Of a DNA stretch of 64,000 nucleotides, positions 22,104 through 34,640 are shown in pieces; positions within the stretch are counted from its first letter, which is position 1, and each line of letters begins with the position of its first letter. Under the pieces are notes generated by a model. The model saw nothing but the letters and a program-made list of their open reading frames with translations. It did not search any database and was not told where the DNA came from. Origin of the DNA: Rhinatrema bivittatum (taxonomy: Eukaryota; Chordata; Amphibia; Gymnophiona; Rhinatrematidae); contig NC_042616.1 in NCBI RefSeq assembly GCF_901001135.1, positions 538,444,135 to 538,508,134 on the forward strand, given 5' to 3'. Position numbers and translations under genes: made by a program.

Positions 22104-24838
22104 GACATATGCGCATCAGTTTACTTGCATATCTGAAGGGAAAGCACTAATCTACCCCTGGAAATACCTTTGAAAATTATCCTCCCTATAAAAATAAAAT
22201 CATTAATAAAACAACCAAAAAACATCAATACATACAATAAGATAATGTTAAATTATCTATATCTTTATCAAAAATAACAAATGCCCCTTTTTAGATTTCC
22301 TTAACCCAACTTACAATTTGTATTTCCAATGGTTAAGTTTGCACCAGTTATATCCTGCATTTTATAGTTATTAACTGGGAAAAGCCAGGTTTTAACTGTT
22401 TTCCGAAAAAGCAAGGTTTTGCAAAGTCCTAAAATATATATATAACAAGAATCAAGGTATTGAGGAATTTGAACTATGAATTATAAAGTAATAGGATACT
22501 TTCATTCATTCAAACCGTTGGATTGCCAGACATGATGACCCCTATGTCTTTTTTGAGCATCAAATGTCAGAAAGACATTTGGGTGGAAGAAAAAAAATCT
22601 GTCAGTCTGGGAAAAAGATACATGTGCCATATGCAGGAAGGGGCCACAATATATTCTATACATTATTAGTGCTCTCAACTTTATCCATGGACCTGCCTTC
22701 AAAGAATGATTCGTCCAAATATGTATGTACCATTGGTACTGCTCCCAAAGGCCTACAAGGCCAAATATATTTATTCCTGCTTCATTGTCTTATCGTAGGT
22801 GGTATATAGAATGTAGCTTGAGCTTTTGGGCTTTGCAATAGAAATGTGTGGTCTTTGTAATAGTAATGAATGTGTTAGATCTGCTTTCTTCTGCAGAACG
22901 GACTAAAGATAAGGTAAGTGTCCTCTGAGGCTAAACCACTTGGCATAACCACATGAATCTACACCCTGCTATATAATCATGATATATTGGTACATATACG
23001 ATTTGTAGTACATTCAATATCATCTTATTTTAAATCAAAGTTATCATGGCTAAGCATTTAAAATGTTTCACCAAGCAGCTGCTGAAAATGTTGGATAGCA
23101 TATTAGCCAGCTGTAATAAAAAAAACCCGATGATTTGCATTTGAAAATGAAACGGAGCTGAAGGTTGCATTCCCGCCACTGCTGGAGGCTGGGGTTGTCA
23201 CAGATGTTAAACTCTATCCAATGGGATGAGTTTTACAAGGAGGTGCGATGGAGTAATGATTCTTCTTAAATGAAACCCCCCCATATTATTCACACTTTAT
23301 TTTACTACCTCCATGAAAGTACCCTCCGAAGTTCAGGTGGTGGACATTGACCCATGCGGTACTACAATTCACTTTTTCATCACCTACATTTCTTCCAGCA
23401 GATTTTGTTTGCTTCAGCTCCTGAAACGCCTGACTCTCTGACCAGGGGGAGGAAGGAGCAGAGAGGCAGAGGTTTCTGCTGTGGGTTCATGGTGTAACAT
23501 GACTCTTCCCTTAAGCTTGATGGGTCCAGTGTCACAATCCAGTGAGGAAAGTGCAGTTTGCTTCTGATTAGTGGCTGGTGAACTGATTATAGTAAAATAC
23601 TTTGTTTCACAGACCAGGAATGCTTTCCCCAGCATATAATTTGGAAATTGATTCAAATTGCACGTCTGCAACAATGAAATCTTTTATAAAGTCTCCCCCT
23701 ACTGCGCCAGCGTGCATTTCCCATTACTTCCCCCTTAACTTTTGGACCTTGGTATGCGAGGTTGAAATATAAATAAAAGGAAGAAGTGATCCTTCAGCAG
23801 AAACTATTTATGAAATTCCTGTTTTGTCAGCTTTGCAAATAGATGGATTGCATACATCTAACAGCAGCCTGTTTCATCTGCATTTACTTGGTAGATTGCA
23901 TGAAAAGCTGACTCTGATCGTTTCATTTAAATGGAAAGAATTTGTCTGGGAACAAAGCAGCAGTTCACTGCTGCTGTAAAAAAAAAAAAAAATGAAAGTG
24001 AGTTTAAACTTCACTGTTCGAGTATCATAGTACACCTTTTCCATATAATAATAAAACTCTTATTGGCACCTAGGGTGCAGCAGGGCTCATCCGGGGAGGG
24101 GGGGGGGGGGGGGAGGGGAATAAGTATGTGGAGAGGCTCACAAACACACTGGGCATTTTTCTCGACAATTTATAAAATGGACAAGTTTCCGAGGGCCTCT
24201 GCCAATAACTCTATGAAAAGAGACTCAAAGGGTGGGGCTATGACCCAACATCTCACATACCTCAAAGGTATAAATAATGCACAAGAAGCAAATTGTTTTT
24301 GAAAGCTTGAGTCTACCTCCAAAGGGGTAGACTCAATCTTAATATCAGAAAATATTTCTGTATGGAAAGGGAGATAGTGAAGGGTTTCCCAGGGGAGGTA
24401 GTGGAGGCAAAAACAGTAATAGGAATTCAATAATGTCTGTGATAAGTATAGAGGGTCTTTAATTGCAAAGACATATAGGAAGAACACTCCACAAAGAAGT
24501 AAATTGGGAAGACTGGTTTGAATCCCTGTTACAATGGTCTATGCGAAATGAGATGCTGGTCTCAATCCAATTCCAGGGACCATAGTAGAAACGTTCATAT
24601 TGCAGCTCTTGTCAGATTCCTACACATTTGTAAATTCTGCTGTTGTACACCTTGTCCCTGACTTGTGACAAGAACACTATGAAAGAGAAATTGGGCAGAA
24701 TGGTTAAGCCTTACAATCCTTATCTGTTTCCAGGTCCAGTAATCAAACCCAGTTAACCTATATTTAGCTTGCTTGAACTGCTCGTTACATATAGCCTTAA
24801 CAGTGGTTTCCCTGCTTTTTTTCTATTGGGGACTGGCA
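22104..24838. other. Unassigned, unique-looking sequence
   Basis: No gene or clear repeat. It contains an A-run (23977-23991) and a G-run interrupted once (about 24096-24118). Low repeat content makes 18-24 kb the likeliest place in the window for host non-coding elements, but nothing specific beyond the CTCF-like site is visible. Confidence 0.35.
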
Positions 24839-25541
24839 TAGGGATGCACATTCATTTTTAAACCAAATGAAAAATGCAAAGAAATGCCTGCATTTCATTT
24901 CATATAAAAAGAAAACAAAAAATAAACCCTCCGAAATGTATTTTTGTTCATTGACTTTTGTTTCAGAAAGTCAACAAAAAATCCTGAGATCCACCAAAAC
25001 AACAAAATTAACCCTTTCCCTCCCCAGGCATTCCTCATAAGTCCTCCACCCCAGAGGTATCTTGCCCCCTTTCTGGGGCCTGTTAAGTAGAAAGAGGCAG
25101 AAGCGATCCTCAGGCATGCCTGACCCGCCAAGTCCCAGTCTGAAAATGGCACCAGCTATACAACTAAATTACACTGACCTGAGGGCCCATCTGTAGCTTT
25201 TTCAAACCAGGATCTGGTGGGGCAGGAAGGATTGGGGATCCCTCCTGCCCCTTTCTACTTCACATACTCTAGGAGGCAGTTAAGAATTCTTAGGAGGGGA
25301 GCTGGGGGCTTATAGGGAAGGCCCGGAGGTGGGGTATAATTTTGCTGCTTTGGTGCAGGGGGAGGGGGAGCTGGTGGAATATTTTCTTTATTTTTTTTTT
25401 TTATTTAATATTTGTTTTGGTTCAGTAAACCAAATGAAATGAAATAAATATTAAATAAACTGAAACACAAATTAAAAAAAAAAAAACACCTGAAACAAAA
25501 AACCCAAGATGAAATTAAAACAATTTCCCCTGCACATCCAT
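24839..25541. mobile_element. AT-rich hAT-like MITE
   Basis: It begins TAGGGATGCACATTCA and ends with an imperfect inverse near TGCACATCCAT (25531-25541), similar to the termini at 2479 and 12126. The flanks gactggca and agctggta look like a decayed 8-bp duplication. The sub-terminal sequence is very AT-rich, with AAATGAAA-type words repeated in inverted order at both ends. Non-coding. Confidence 0.6.
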
Positions 25542-26895
25542 CAGCTGGTATCATCAGAGTGATCTGGTATGATTTAAAAGGCATATTTACGGTAATACAT
25601 ATTGCAATCAGCCTGAAAATGTATTTGGTGCTTCTGAGTTGGCCCAGACCCAAAAATTAATTATACACTCATTAGTGACTAATTCGCTACTGTTCAGCCT
25701 ACTGTGCATCTTCTTCTGTAACTCAGAATCCTGTTTTCTCTATTCACCCAGCCCTACTGAATAGCTATTAACCATGGCCTCCTTTCCTGTCTCTAAATGG
25801 GCAAATTGACTTTTGTAATATCACAAATAACATCACAAACTGTATGGATCATGTACAATAATGGCTTCTCCCAAGGGTTCAGGAGTATGGTGAAAGGAGA
25901 TGGTTAAATGACTTGTAAAATCAATGACTCAGTGCAAAGACTATTAGTGGAATATCTCCACTTGTTCTGTATGATTCAAAATTGGAACATCAAAAGAGTG
26001 AAGGAAAGGAACCAATTTTACTTTACATCCAACTTTAATGGTATTTATGATGGGATTTCAGCAAGCCAGTAACACAATCTGACCAATAAAACAGATGATG
26101 ATGGACTTCTCTATCATTAACCCTGAGTCTCATTTTTTTAAAATTTTTGTATGCTGCTAGTGCTAGAATGTCTTGAAAAATTAAAAGTGATTGATAGAAA
26201 TAGCAATCGCTCACAAAATCCCCACACAAGTGAAACAAACACTCTCCCAAGTTAAACAGAGTCCATTATAGTCCCAACACTGGCTGGTGATTCAAGGTCA
26301 GACTGCTTCAGGAGAAACATTTAAAGAACTTATCTAATGAAAGCCATCAACCATGGGTGTACATCTCATTGGTTCATGAAAAAATGATGTCCTAGGTATA
26401 TCTCTCCAAACAGTGGGTATAGGATGATAGCAGCATGACAAAGACATATTGAATGGTCATTTCAGTTGATTGGAAGTGTGTCCTCCTCAAACAATGGATC
26501 TAAAATGACACATGCATAATAACATCACACCAATGTAATGTTGAATGGATATAGTAAATGGAAAATTTGAGATATCCACAAAATGGTTGACTATTGATAT
26601 CATCACATAAAATAAAGAACAGTGATATAAACATTAATGTATTACAAAAGACAACTGTAAAAATGGTATCTATAGAAAGCAAGCCAAGTCCAATTCAGTA
26701 TTCAACCCAGTTGGAATTAGGGTATGCAAATGGTAAATCCAAGACTGCTCTATTTGTATCCATCTGGTGTAGAAGTCACTCCCTCCCCCCACCAGTCTTG
26801 GGCAGGAACATTGAGAACACAAAATCTCAGATCCTCAAACAAATGTTGAAAATCATAGCAGTGAGAGACAAGAGGTGCTGTGACACGCTGTCTAT
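25542..26895. other. Unassigned sequence; one arm of a distant inverted repeat
   Basis: Positions about 26040-26245 are a diverged reverse complement of 28640-28860 (for example cacaaaatccccacacaag versus cttgtgtggggattttgtg). No gene recognised. Confidence 0.45.
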
Positions 26896-26899
26896 TGAT

Positions 26900-27702
26900 G
26901 CAACTCACAGTAACATAGTAATGATGGCAGAAAAGGACCAAATGGCCCATCTAGTTTGCCCAGAAAGCTTCTTATGGTAGTATTTATTGCAAGCTTCTTA
27001 TGGTAGTATCTGCTGTGCTGTGCAAGTTACCCCATGTTTCTCTTAAGGGTAGCAACGAATTAAGAAATATCGTACGATATTTTAATTCTTCATAAAAACG
27101 ATTACCCCTATGCTTATCAGGTCCCCAGACCATAAACGTCAGGGTCCTTGTTGCTTGCCATCTGAATCTAACTCCCCCTTTCCCCCTGCTGTTGAAGCAG
27201 AAAGCAATGTTGCAGTTGGATCAAAAGTATCAAGGCTTATTAGTAAAGGGTAGTAACTGCTGCACCAACAAGTTACCTCCATGCACCCTTTTTTTCATTT
27301 CTATCCTCTAGCCTTTAGGGATCCATAGTATTTATCCCATGCCACATTGAATTCTTTGATTGTTTTCATCTTCATCACCGTCTCCAGAAGGGCATTCCAG
27401 GCATTCACCACTCTCTCCATGAAGAAATATTTTCTGGTGTTGGTTCTGAGTTGTTCCCCCTGGAGTTTTAATTTTGTGACCCCTAATTCTACTGGTTTCT
27501 TTCCAATAGAAAAGGTTTGAAGTTCATGCATCATTAAAACCTTTCAGGTATCTCAAGGTCTGTATCACATCATCCCTGCGCCTCCTCTCTTCCAAGATAT
27601 AATCGTTTAGATCCTTCAGCCTCTCCTCATAAATCTTCTGATATGGACCCCACACCATTTTGGTCACCTTCTAGTACCATTGTGACATCCATTTGTGACA
27701 TC
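26900..27702 (-). pseudogene. CR1-type LINE, 3' part of ORF2 and tail
   Basis: On the minus strand, 27650-27300 read across a frameshift as YEERLKDLNDYILEERRRRDDVIQTLRYLKGF, then LQGEQLRTNTRKYFFMERVVNAWNALLE...KTIKEFNVAWDKYYG. This is the conserved C-terminus of CR1 reverse transcriptase proteins. The non-coding tail runs to about 26900 (accaaatggcccatctagtttgccca). It contains a small palindrome (27058-27092) that may be a separate insertion. A different CR1 subfamily from 33264-34640; relatives of its tail lie at 63345-63735. 5'-truncated and non-functional. Confidence 0.8.
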
Positions 27703-28608
27703 TGTTACGGATCCGGAAGTGGACCCCTGTTCCGAGGTAAGGTTAGCGCTGCCAAAGAGGGAGAAAACCCTCTCTGGTCCCTACCATCGGAGGGCAAGGC
27801 TTGAAGGTTCACCCATTGAGTAAAGACTTCGCCCTGGAAGCTCGCGGTTCCCCCAGGAGGAGCCCATAGGAACCCAGCCGCTGGGACTTAGGAGACTCCA
27901 TCAATACTGAAGAGTGGTCTGGATGCAGGCGCTTCCTGCAGGTCGTAGGTTCCAGACGGCTGGTGCCTCCAGCAGGTCGAGTCAGTCCAGGAGTAGAAGC
28001 TGAAGATAATCGAAGGCCGTTCTGAGGGTCAAAGCCAGAAGAAGGGTCCACAGCCAGTCCAGAAGCAATCCAGGAGAAGGGTCTGCAGCCAATCCAGGAG
28101 AAAACCAGGAGAAGGGTCCGCAGCCAGTCCAAGGTCAAGCCAAGAGAAGAACAATAGCCGGTCCAAGGGTCAGAAGCCAAGAATCAGTCCAACAAGGAAG
28201 AAGACCAGAAGCGGGACGAAGACCAGGAATGGAGATCAGGAACGGAGACCAGGAACACCAGAACGGAATCCTGAACCAGAAGACTCGATACCAAGGCAAG
28301 GTCTGAGGAGCAGACCTTGCCTTAAATACCCAATGCGAGGGAGGATTCCCGGGAAGGAGCCACGATACTTCCTGTCGTGGCCCCTTTAAATCTTGTCTTC
28401 AGCCGCTTGCGCGGCTCTTAGTCAGTCAGGAAGGGGGAGGAGTCAGCTCAGCCCCGCTGAGCTTCGCGGCCAGCTTAGGCAGTGGCCAAGACCGCGGGAA
28501 GAACGTCGGAGGAGGCTCCCTGCTCCTGCAGGAGCCTTCAGGCCCACCCGACATCACAGGTGAGTACTTGGTCCCGGCTGCAGACCGCCACGGCCCGCGA
28601 CCATGACA
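27703..28608 (-). mobile_element. Probable solo LTR, minus orientation
   Basis: Plus-strand ends are TGTTACGG and CCATGACA, so on the minus strand it starts TGTCATGG, like the LTR starts TGTTATGG at 47512 and TGTTATGA at 61653. The interior has tandem caggag/accagga words like the other LTRs, and a promoter-like ccttaaat region. The immediate 5-bp flanks (acatc, gtcca) do not match, but TCCATTTGTG occurs on both sides (27688-27697, 28610-28619). No open frame of interest. Confidence 0.6.
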
Positions 28609-28619
28609 GTCCATTTGTG

Positions 28620-29062
28620 GATGTCACAAATTTTCAATTTTCTGTGTCACTTGTGTGGGGATTTTGTGAGCAATTGCTAGTTGTAAATTTCTATCACTTT
28701 CAATTTTTCAAGAGAATCTTTAATGAATGATTTGAGTGTTTGCAGTAGCAACATACAAAAATTTGAAAAAATTAAGACTTGGAATTAATGATAGAGAAGT
28801 CCGGTATCGGCTATTTTATCAGTCAGATGGAGTTACCAGCTTGCTGAAACTCCATCATAGAGAACATTAAGGTTAGTAGTAAATTAGCGACTATGATTGT
28901 TTGAAAAAATGACACAAGACAGATGGCACCATTAGATTAATCAATTTATTTAGGCACAAGTTTTCGAGGACAGAGTTGACTTCATTGTATTTATTGTATG
29001 CCTCAATAAATTGGTTAGTCTAAAGGTGCCACATGCCTCATGTCATTTTTGCTATACCAGAC
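28620..29062. other. Second arm of the distant inverted repeat, plus unassigned sequence
   Basis: Positions 28640-28860 match 26040-26245 in inverse orientation. The remainder is unassigned. Confidence 0.45.
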
Positions 29063-29065
29063 TAA

Positions 29066-29448
29066 GGGGGTTATTTTCTAAAGGTTTATTGCATGCCCTA
29101 ACACACGCGATAAATCCCTATCACACGCGAAAAGGGCCTTTTCGTGTGCGATAGGATGTAAATGACCGGGAGGGTAGGAGTCAGGGCAGGGAGGGGGAAG
29201 AGTCGGCTGCGGCACCGCTGCCGGCGATAATGTGAGGAACATTCTTGCCAGCAGTAGTGCGGCGAATAGCACCACCTTTTATGGTGGCGCTATTTGCGTG
29301 AAAGGCTGCAGATGGCCACACTGCGGCCAGCGAAATCACATTGCCATGGTGCGAACGGCTGCAGCTTTTCGCAGGCCCACCCCCCCTTCGCCCCCTGCCC
29401 CCTTTTTCATGGGATTCATTATTCCGCGAGGAATGATGAATCCTGCCC
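29066..29448. mobile_element. Harbinger-type MITE with TAA duplication
   Basis: It starts GGGGGTTATTTTCTAAAGG and ends GATGAATCCTGCCC. TAA flanks both sides (29063-29065, 29449-29451). Sister copy of 8762-9155, sharing the CGCGAAAAGGGCCTTTTCG palindrome, the GGCACCGCTGCCGGCGATAATG block and the terminal hairpin. Non-coding. Confidence 0.8.
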
Positions 29449-29829
29449 TAAGACAGCTATCCCTCTGAATATATGATTGCTTGGCTCCTTTTCTTCACTC
29501 TTTTGATGTTGGATTTATCATTTTGAGCAAAATTTTGCATTTTTTCTTGCAGATGATTCTGAAATATTATACAGTATGCAGCAGGTTCAGCTTTCTTTAA
29601 GAGATCTATTTTTTGTGTATATGTATGTGTGAAACCTAAAGTAGCTTGTACTATCAATTTTAGAAAAATAGGCTACTTAGGCGCGTATATGCTAACTTTT
29701 ATGCACGAAAATAAAATTCACCCTTATGCCTTTGAAAATTTACCTTTACTAGACCTAATGAATTTAACTATGAAAGGTGAACTCATTTTCTGGCTATTTA
29801 ACAGGCCCAACAGACAGTGCACATGAGAA
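29449..29829. other. Unassigned sequence
   Basis: No gene recognised. The part around 29660-29760 has MITE-like words (ttgaaaatttacc). Confidence 0.3.
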
Positions 29830-30005
29830 GAAAAAAATATATTTTCTAGTTGAATTGAATTTTTATTCATCTAATTGTTATTTTCTGGTTGTATTCTGTA
29901 TGTCATGTGTTTTACGAGTTTGTGTTTTTTGATTGTTTTACCTCAAACCACATTGAACAACTTTTGGAAATTAGCAGTATATAAAAAAATGTAAATAAAA
30001 TAAAT
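29830..30005 (+). mobile_element. LINE 3' tail fragment
   Basis: The end aaccacattgaacaac...agcagtatataaaaaaatgtaaataaaataaata follows the usual 3' end of L2-like LINEs (accgc-ttgaac...gcggtatataaa...AAATAA repeats). No coding part remains. Confidence 0.55.
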
Positions 30006-31211
30006 ACATTTTTCCAAGGGCCAATCAGGTAAGAAAAAAGTCACGCTAAGTAGGAAAGTGACTTTTGTGAGGAAACATGAAACATTCAAGTGGAGAAAAG
30101 GGGCAGGAGGCTTTACTGTAATCAGTATACAACAATTTACAACAATTTGTTTTCAATAAGTATATTTAAAACAAAAGAAATACAACTTACATGATGACAC
30201 AGTGCTGTCACTGTAACACTATGCAAGCACCATATTATAAAAGCCAGAGCATCTTTTTTGTGTATGTATTCTGGAATGTAAGTGAGAAAACATCTCCCTA
30301 TATAGATAAAAAATAAGAGGTGGCTGGATATCTGGTTTGATGCATGCTAGAGGGTTTGTGATGTCAAAATCTCATCAAACACTACAGTAAGTGAAACCAC
30401 TGGATGGTTGCTGACACTGAGAGGCAGGCAGAACATTAATGGGCCAGTAAGTTTGCTAACTATTAACATAGACCAAAAACAAAATGCAGTCTAGGCAGAC
30501 CTTTTAAGGTGAATTTTCAAAAGTTGCGCATGTGAAAAAATAGCTCTTACGCATGTAAAATAGCATATACATGAGTACTGGCTGTTTTAGAAACCTCAAT
30601 ATACACATGAAAATCAGGATCCATGAGTAAATTTGCATGTGTAAAAAAAGGGGTGAGCCAGGATCATTCTGGGAAGGTTGCTGTGTTATAAGCAATTTAC
30701 ACGTGTAAATTTGACTGCTTTCTCATGTATATTTACTCCTGCTTAATATCTGAAGTAATATCTTAAAAGTGAAAAAATGGCTGGGTAAGAGATTGGGTGA
30801 AATGGGGAGACTTCAAGCTGAAGAGCCAGGAGGGTCTTCATGAGCTGCAAATGGACTGGGCACACTAGTAGACTAATTGGTAAAACTGGTTAGTTCATTG
30901 CCGTGTGCATGTTAGAAAATCCTCCGATTTACGTATGTTAAAGTAAACTTACAGGGAGATAAATGTGTCAAAATAACGTGTATATATACTCACATATCCT
31001 TTTAAAATTTGATGTTAAAATATGTGTGTATATCAATTGCTCACGCTTAGCTAGCTAAATAGCAGCTAATCCAACTAAATAATGCCTTTGCCATTACTTA
31101 GATAGCCAAATTAGAATTTATCATTCAAATTTATCCATATAAGTAGCAGCACTTATCTGGACAAGTTTTGATGTATCTGGCTAAGTAGCAACAGGTGCTA
31201 TTTAGCTGGAG
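30006..31211. other. Unassigned sequence with MITE-like stretches
   Basis: Positions 30510-30740 (gaattttcaaaagttgcgcatg ... acacgtgtaaat) and 30900-31250 carry the repeated caugug/cgtgta and ttagcta/gataagt words common to MITEs here. No ends could be fixed; no gene. Confidence 0.35.
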
Positions 31212-31259
31212 AAGTCTGAAAAGCACTACTTGTCCATCTAAGTAGTGCTTTTCAGACTT
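31212..31259. repeat. Hairpin, 19-bp perfect arms
   Basis: AAGTCTGAAAAGCACTACT (31212-31230) is the exact reverse complement of 31241-31259, with a 10-base loop. It probably belongs to the surrounding gataagt-type MITE. Related words recur at 32400-32700. Confidence 0.8.
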
Positions 31260-31264
31260 ATCCA

Positions 31265-32359
31265 TGTCATGTGGGTGCAGGCTGGGATCAGGAGACACCT
31301 CCTCAGGAGCAGTGCAAGACTGCAGGGCTGGGCGTGGGCTTGTCTTCTGCCTAGCTAGCACCATCCCCTGCAGGTTGAGCTCTTGAGTTTTGGGGGGCCT
31401 GTAAGGCTTGGTTTCAATGGCTGAATATCATGGTAAGGCAGGCTGAATGAGGCTGGACAAGGGTGGGCAGGCTGACAAGGCTGGACAGGCACTGGCTGGA
31501 TCTGGATACCAGTGTAGGGCAGGCTGCACTGGAACAGGTACTTGTCAAGTTGGGCTGGACTGGATACTGACTGGGCAGAGCCAAGGACGAGGAGAGGACA
31601 AGGGAGATACTGAGGGCAGACACAGTTTAGAAGCCGAGGACTGGATACTGGAGTAGGGACTGGGGCGGGATACATACACAGATTGGGGCAGGATACAGAG
31701 CAAGGACTAGGGCTGGATACATACGCAGACTGGGACTGGATACTGAGTATAGGCAGGGCTGGCCCAGAGACAAGGGCCATGCTTGGAGGACTAACAAGGA
31801 GTAAACTGGGCAGGGCAGAACAGGGACCAGACAAGGGTAGCAAAGGACCAAGACAGACAAGAGCAGAACTAGAAAAGGACAAGATAAAATGAAGAACACG
31901 GAAAGCCCAAAGGCAACAAGGTAGGAAGCCTGTAGGCCGCTATGCAAAATGCCCAGAGGTAACTAGGTGAGGCAGGAGGCCTGGGCGCCATGAGGAGAGG
32001 CCTGAGTAGATCACAAAGCAAGGAGTAAGGTAAGATAAGGCCAAGAAGCCACAAGGCAAGGAGAGGCCTTGATAGGCCACAAGACAAGGTACAAGATAAG
32101 TGAAAGCTCAGAGGTCACAAGGCAAGGAAAGGACTAGATAGGCCACAATACAAGGAGCAAGGTATCAAGGTAAGAGTAGCCAGGTCAGAGAACCGAGGTG
32201 ACTCAATGAAGAGGTACAAAGCTACTGAAAAGACAGGGTTAAATGGGGCTGGAACTTGGGTGTAGTGTGAACATTGAGGAAGTACTTGGCAAAGCTGTAG
32301 GTGAGACTCACTGAAGACCCCTGGTGGAGGGAAGACTGCGCAGCAGGCTGAACCTTACA
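31265..32359 (-). mobile_element. LTR-like repeat, minus orientation, ends uncertain
   Basis: Plus-strand ends TGTCATG and CTTACA would fit an LTR, and the interior shows the same short tandem words as the other LTRs. ggctggatac/ggactggatact repeats lie at 31490-31760, and ggcaaggagaggc-ttgataggccacaa repeats at 31900-32160. The flanking 5-mers do not match, so the borders are provisional. A 175-codon minus frame inside arises from the tandem repeats. Confidence 0.45.
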
Positions 32360-33263
32360 AGGAGAAAATGTGAAACAGGTGAAATCCGGCAATGTAAGAT
32401 AACAGATAAGTCTAAAAAAGTGCTATTTAGCTGGATAAGTCTTACAATGCTATTTATCCAGCTACATCAGATAGCCAGATAAATCTAAACATTCTACTTA
32501 TTCTACTATCAGATTTAGCTGTATATGTTGCACTTTTTAGATTTATCTGGTTATCTGACTTAGCTGGATAAGTAGCATTTTAAGACCTATCATCTAAGCA
32601 GCATTTATTCAGACTATCCAGCTATCTTACTTATCCAGATAAATCTGAAAAATACTACTTAGACAGAAAAGTAATGTTTTTCAGACCCATCCAACTACTT
32701 GTTCTTCTAAATAGAGTTTTTTCAAGTGTGCTGGCACAGTGCACAAATGCATGTTTGTGCGCTTATGTACTCATATTTTATAATCGCATATCATTTGCTC
32801 TCAGGTTATAAAATACCATAGCAACTTTGTAAAAATCCATATATATGCATATATAGGTGCATGCACAGCTGTTTGAAAGTTATCCTCTTTTTCTCTATGC
32901 TTCTACTCTTGCCATATACCTTCACACATAAATATAAATGCATAGCACATACAAACACACATAGAATACAAAAACACACAACATAAATACACATAGAGAA
33001 ATAGATATACACAAACACAATCACAAGCACAGAGATATGCTAGAAACAATAAGCACAAACCCCACAATACAAATACATACAGCACATTCAGGGGCCTATA
33101 TACAGGGAGAATAACTTTAAAAGAATTGCACATGAGCCCATAAATGTGCATATATGGGCTCACACACACATGTGCATGAATTTTATATCATGCACATGCA
33201 AGTGCACACATGATATAAAATATGATAATTTTAATGTATACATTGCACATGAATGTTGTATGT
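32360..33263. other. MITE-like and CA-rich sequence
   Basis: Positions 32400-32720 repeat tttagctggataagt and its inverse several times. Positions 32920-33190 are rich in acaca/cata words. No gene. Confidence 0.4.
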
Positions 33264-34640
33264 ACATAAGAACATAAGAATATAAGAAATTGCCATGCTG
33301 GGTCAGACCAAGGGTCCATCAAGCCCAGCATCCTGTTTCCAACAGAGGCCAAACCAGGCCACAAGAACCTGGCAATTACCCAAACACTAAGAAGATCCAA
33401 TGCCACTGATGCAATTAATAGCAGTGGCTATTCCCTAAGTAAACTTGATTAATAGCCGTTAATGGACTTCTCCTCCAAGAACTTATCCAAACCTTTTTTG
33501 AACCCAGCTACACTAACTGCACTAACCACATCCTCTGGCAACAAATTCCAGAGCTTTATTGTGCTTTCAGTGAAAAAGAATTTTCTCCGATTAGTCTTAA
33601 ATGTGCTACTTGCTAACTTCATGGAATGCCCTCTAGTCCTTCTATTATTCGAAAGTGTAAATAACCGATTCACATCTACCCGTTCTAGACCTCTCATGAT
33701 CTTAAAGACCTCTATCATATCCCCCCTCAGCCGTCTCTTCTCCAAGCTGAACAGCCCTAACCTCTTTGGCCTTTCCTCATAGGGGAGCTGTTCTAGCCCC
33801 TTTATCATTTTGGTTGCCCTTCTCTGTACCTTCTCCATCGCAACTTTATCTTTTTTTAGATGCGGTGACCGGAATTGTACACAGTATTCAAGGTGCGGTC
33901 TCACCCTGAAGCAATATAGAGGCATTATGACATTTTCCGTTTTATTAACCATTCCCGTCCTAATAATTCCTAACATTCTGTTTGCTTTTTTGTCTGCTGC
34001 AGTACACTAAGCTGATGATTTTAAAGTATTATCCACTATGATGCCTATATCTTTTTCCTGGGTGGTAGCTCCTAATATGGAACCTAACATCGTGTAACTA
34101 CAGCAAGGGTTATTTTTCCCTATATGCAACACCTTGCACTTGTCCACATTAAATTTCATCTGCCATTTGGATCACCAATCTTCCAGTCTTGCAAGGTCCT
34201 CCTGCAATGTATCACAATCCGCTTGTGATTTAACTACTCTGAATAATTTTGCATCATCCACAAGTTTGATAACCTCACTCATCGTATTCCTTTTCAGATC
34301 ATATATATATATATTGAAAAACTCCAGTCCAAGTATAGATCCCTGAGGCACTCCACTGTTTACCCTTTTCCACTGAGAAAATTGACCATTTAATCCTACT
34401 CTCTGTTTCCTGTCTTTAACCAGTTTGTAATCCACGAAAGGCCATTGCCTCCTATCCCATGACTTTTTAGTTTTCGTAGAAGCCCCTCATGAGGGACTTT
34501 GTCAAATGCCTTCTGAAAATCCAAATACACTACATCTACTGGTTCACCTTTATCCACATGTTTATTAACCCCTTCAAAAAAATGAAGCAGATTTGTTGGG
34601 CAAGACTTCCCTTGGGTAAATCCATGTTATGCAAGATTTT
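33264..34640 (-). pseudogene. CR1-type LINE, 5'-truncated, reverse transcriptase remnant
   Basis: The minus strand runs through a CR1 ORF2: VVYLDFQKAFDKVPHE (catalytic Asp region, about 34540), GVPQGSILG--FFNIYI-DL (34360-34400) and a damaged active site LVDDAKLF where FADD is expected (near 34260). Then VRPHLEYCVQF-SPHLKKDK...VQRRATKMIKGLEQLPYEERPKRLGLFSLEKRRLRGDMIEVFKIMRG follows at 33700-33900, and the C-terminus NRRKFFFTESTIKLWNLLPEDVV...FKKGLDKFL. The last 528 bases of the frame are open (33449-33976). The 3' end shows the repeated TTCTTATG octamer usual in CR1. Inactive. Confidence 0.9.

Noticed and set aside
24096..24118. G-run as a quadruplex regulatory element
   Set aside because: A simple homopolymer without the spaced runs or context that would set it apart from slippage products.
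31355..31882. 175-codon Ser/Pro/Leu-rich open frame, minus strand
   Set aside because: Made by short tandem repeats in an LTR-like sequence; no start context, domain or splice structure.
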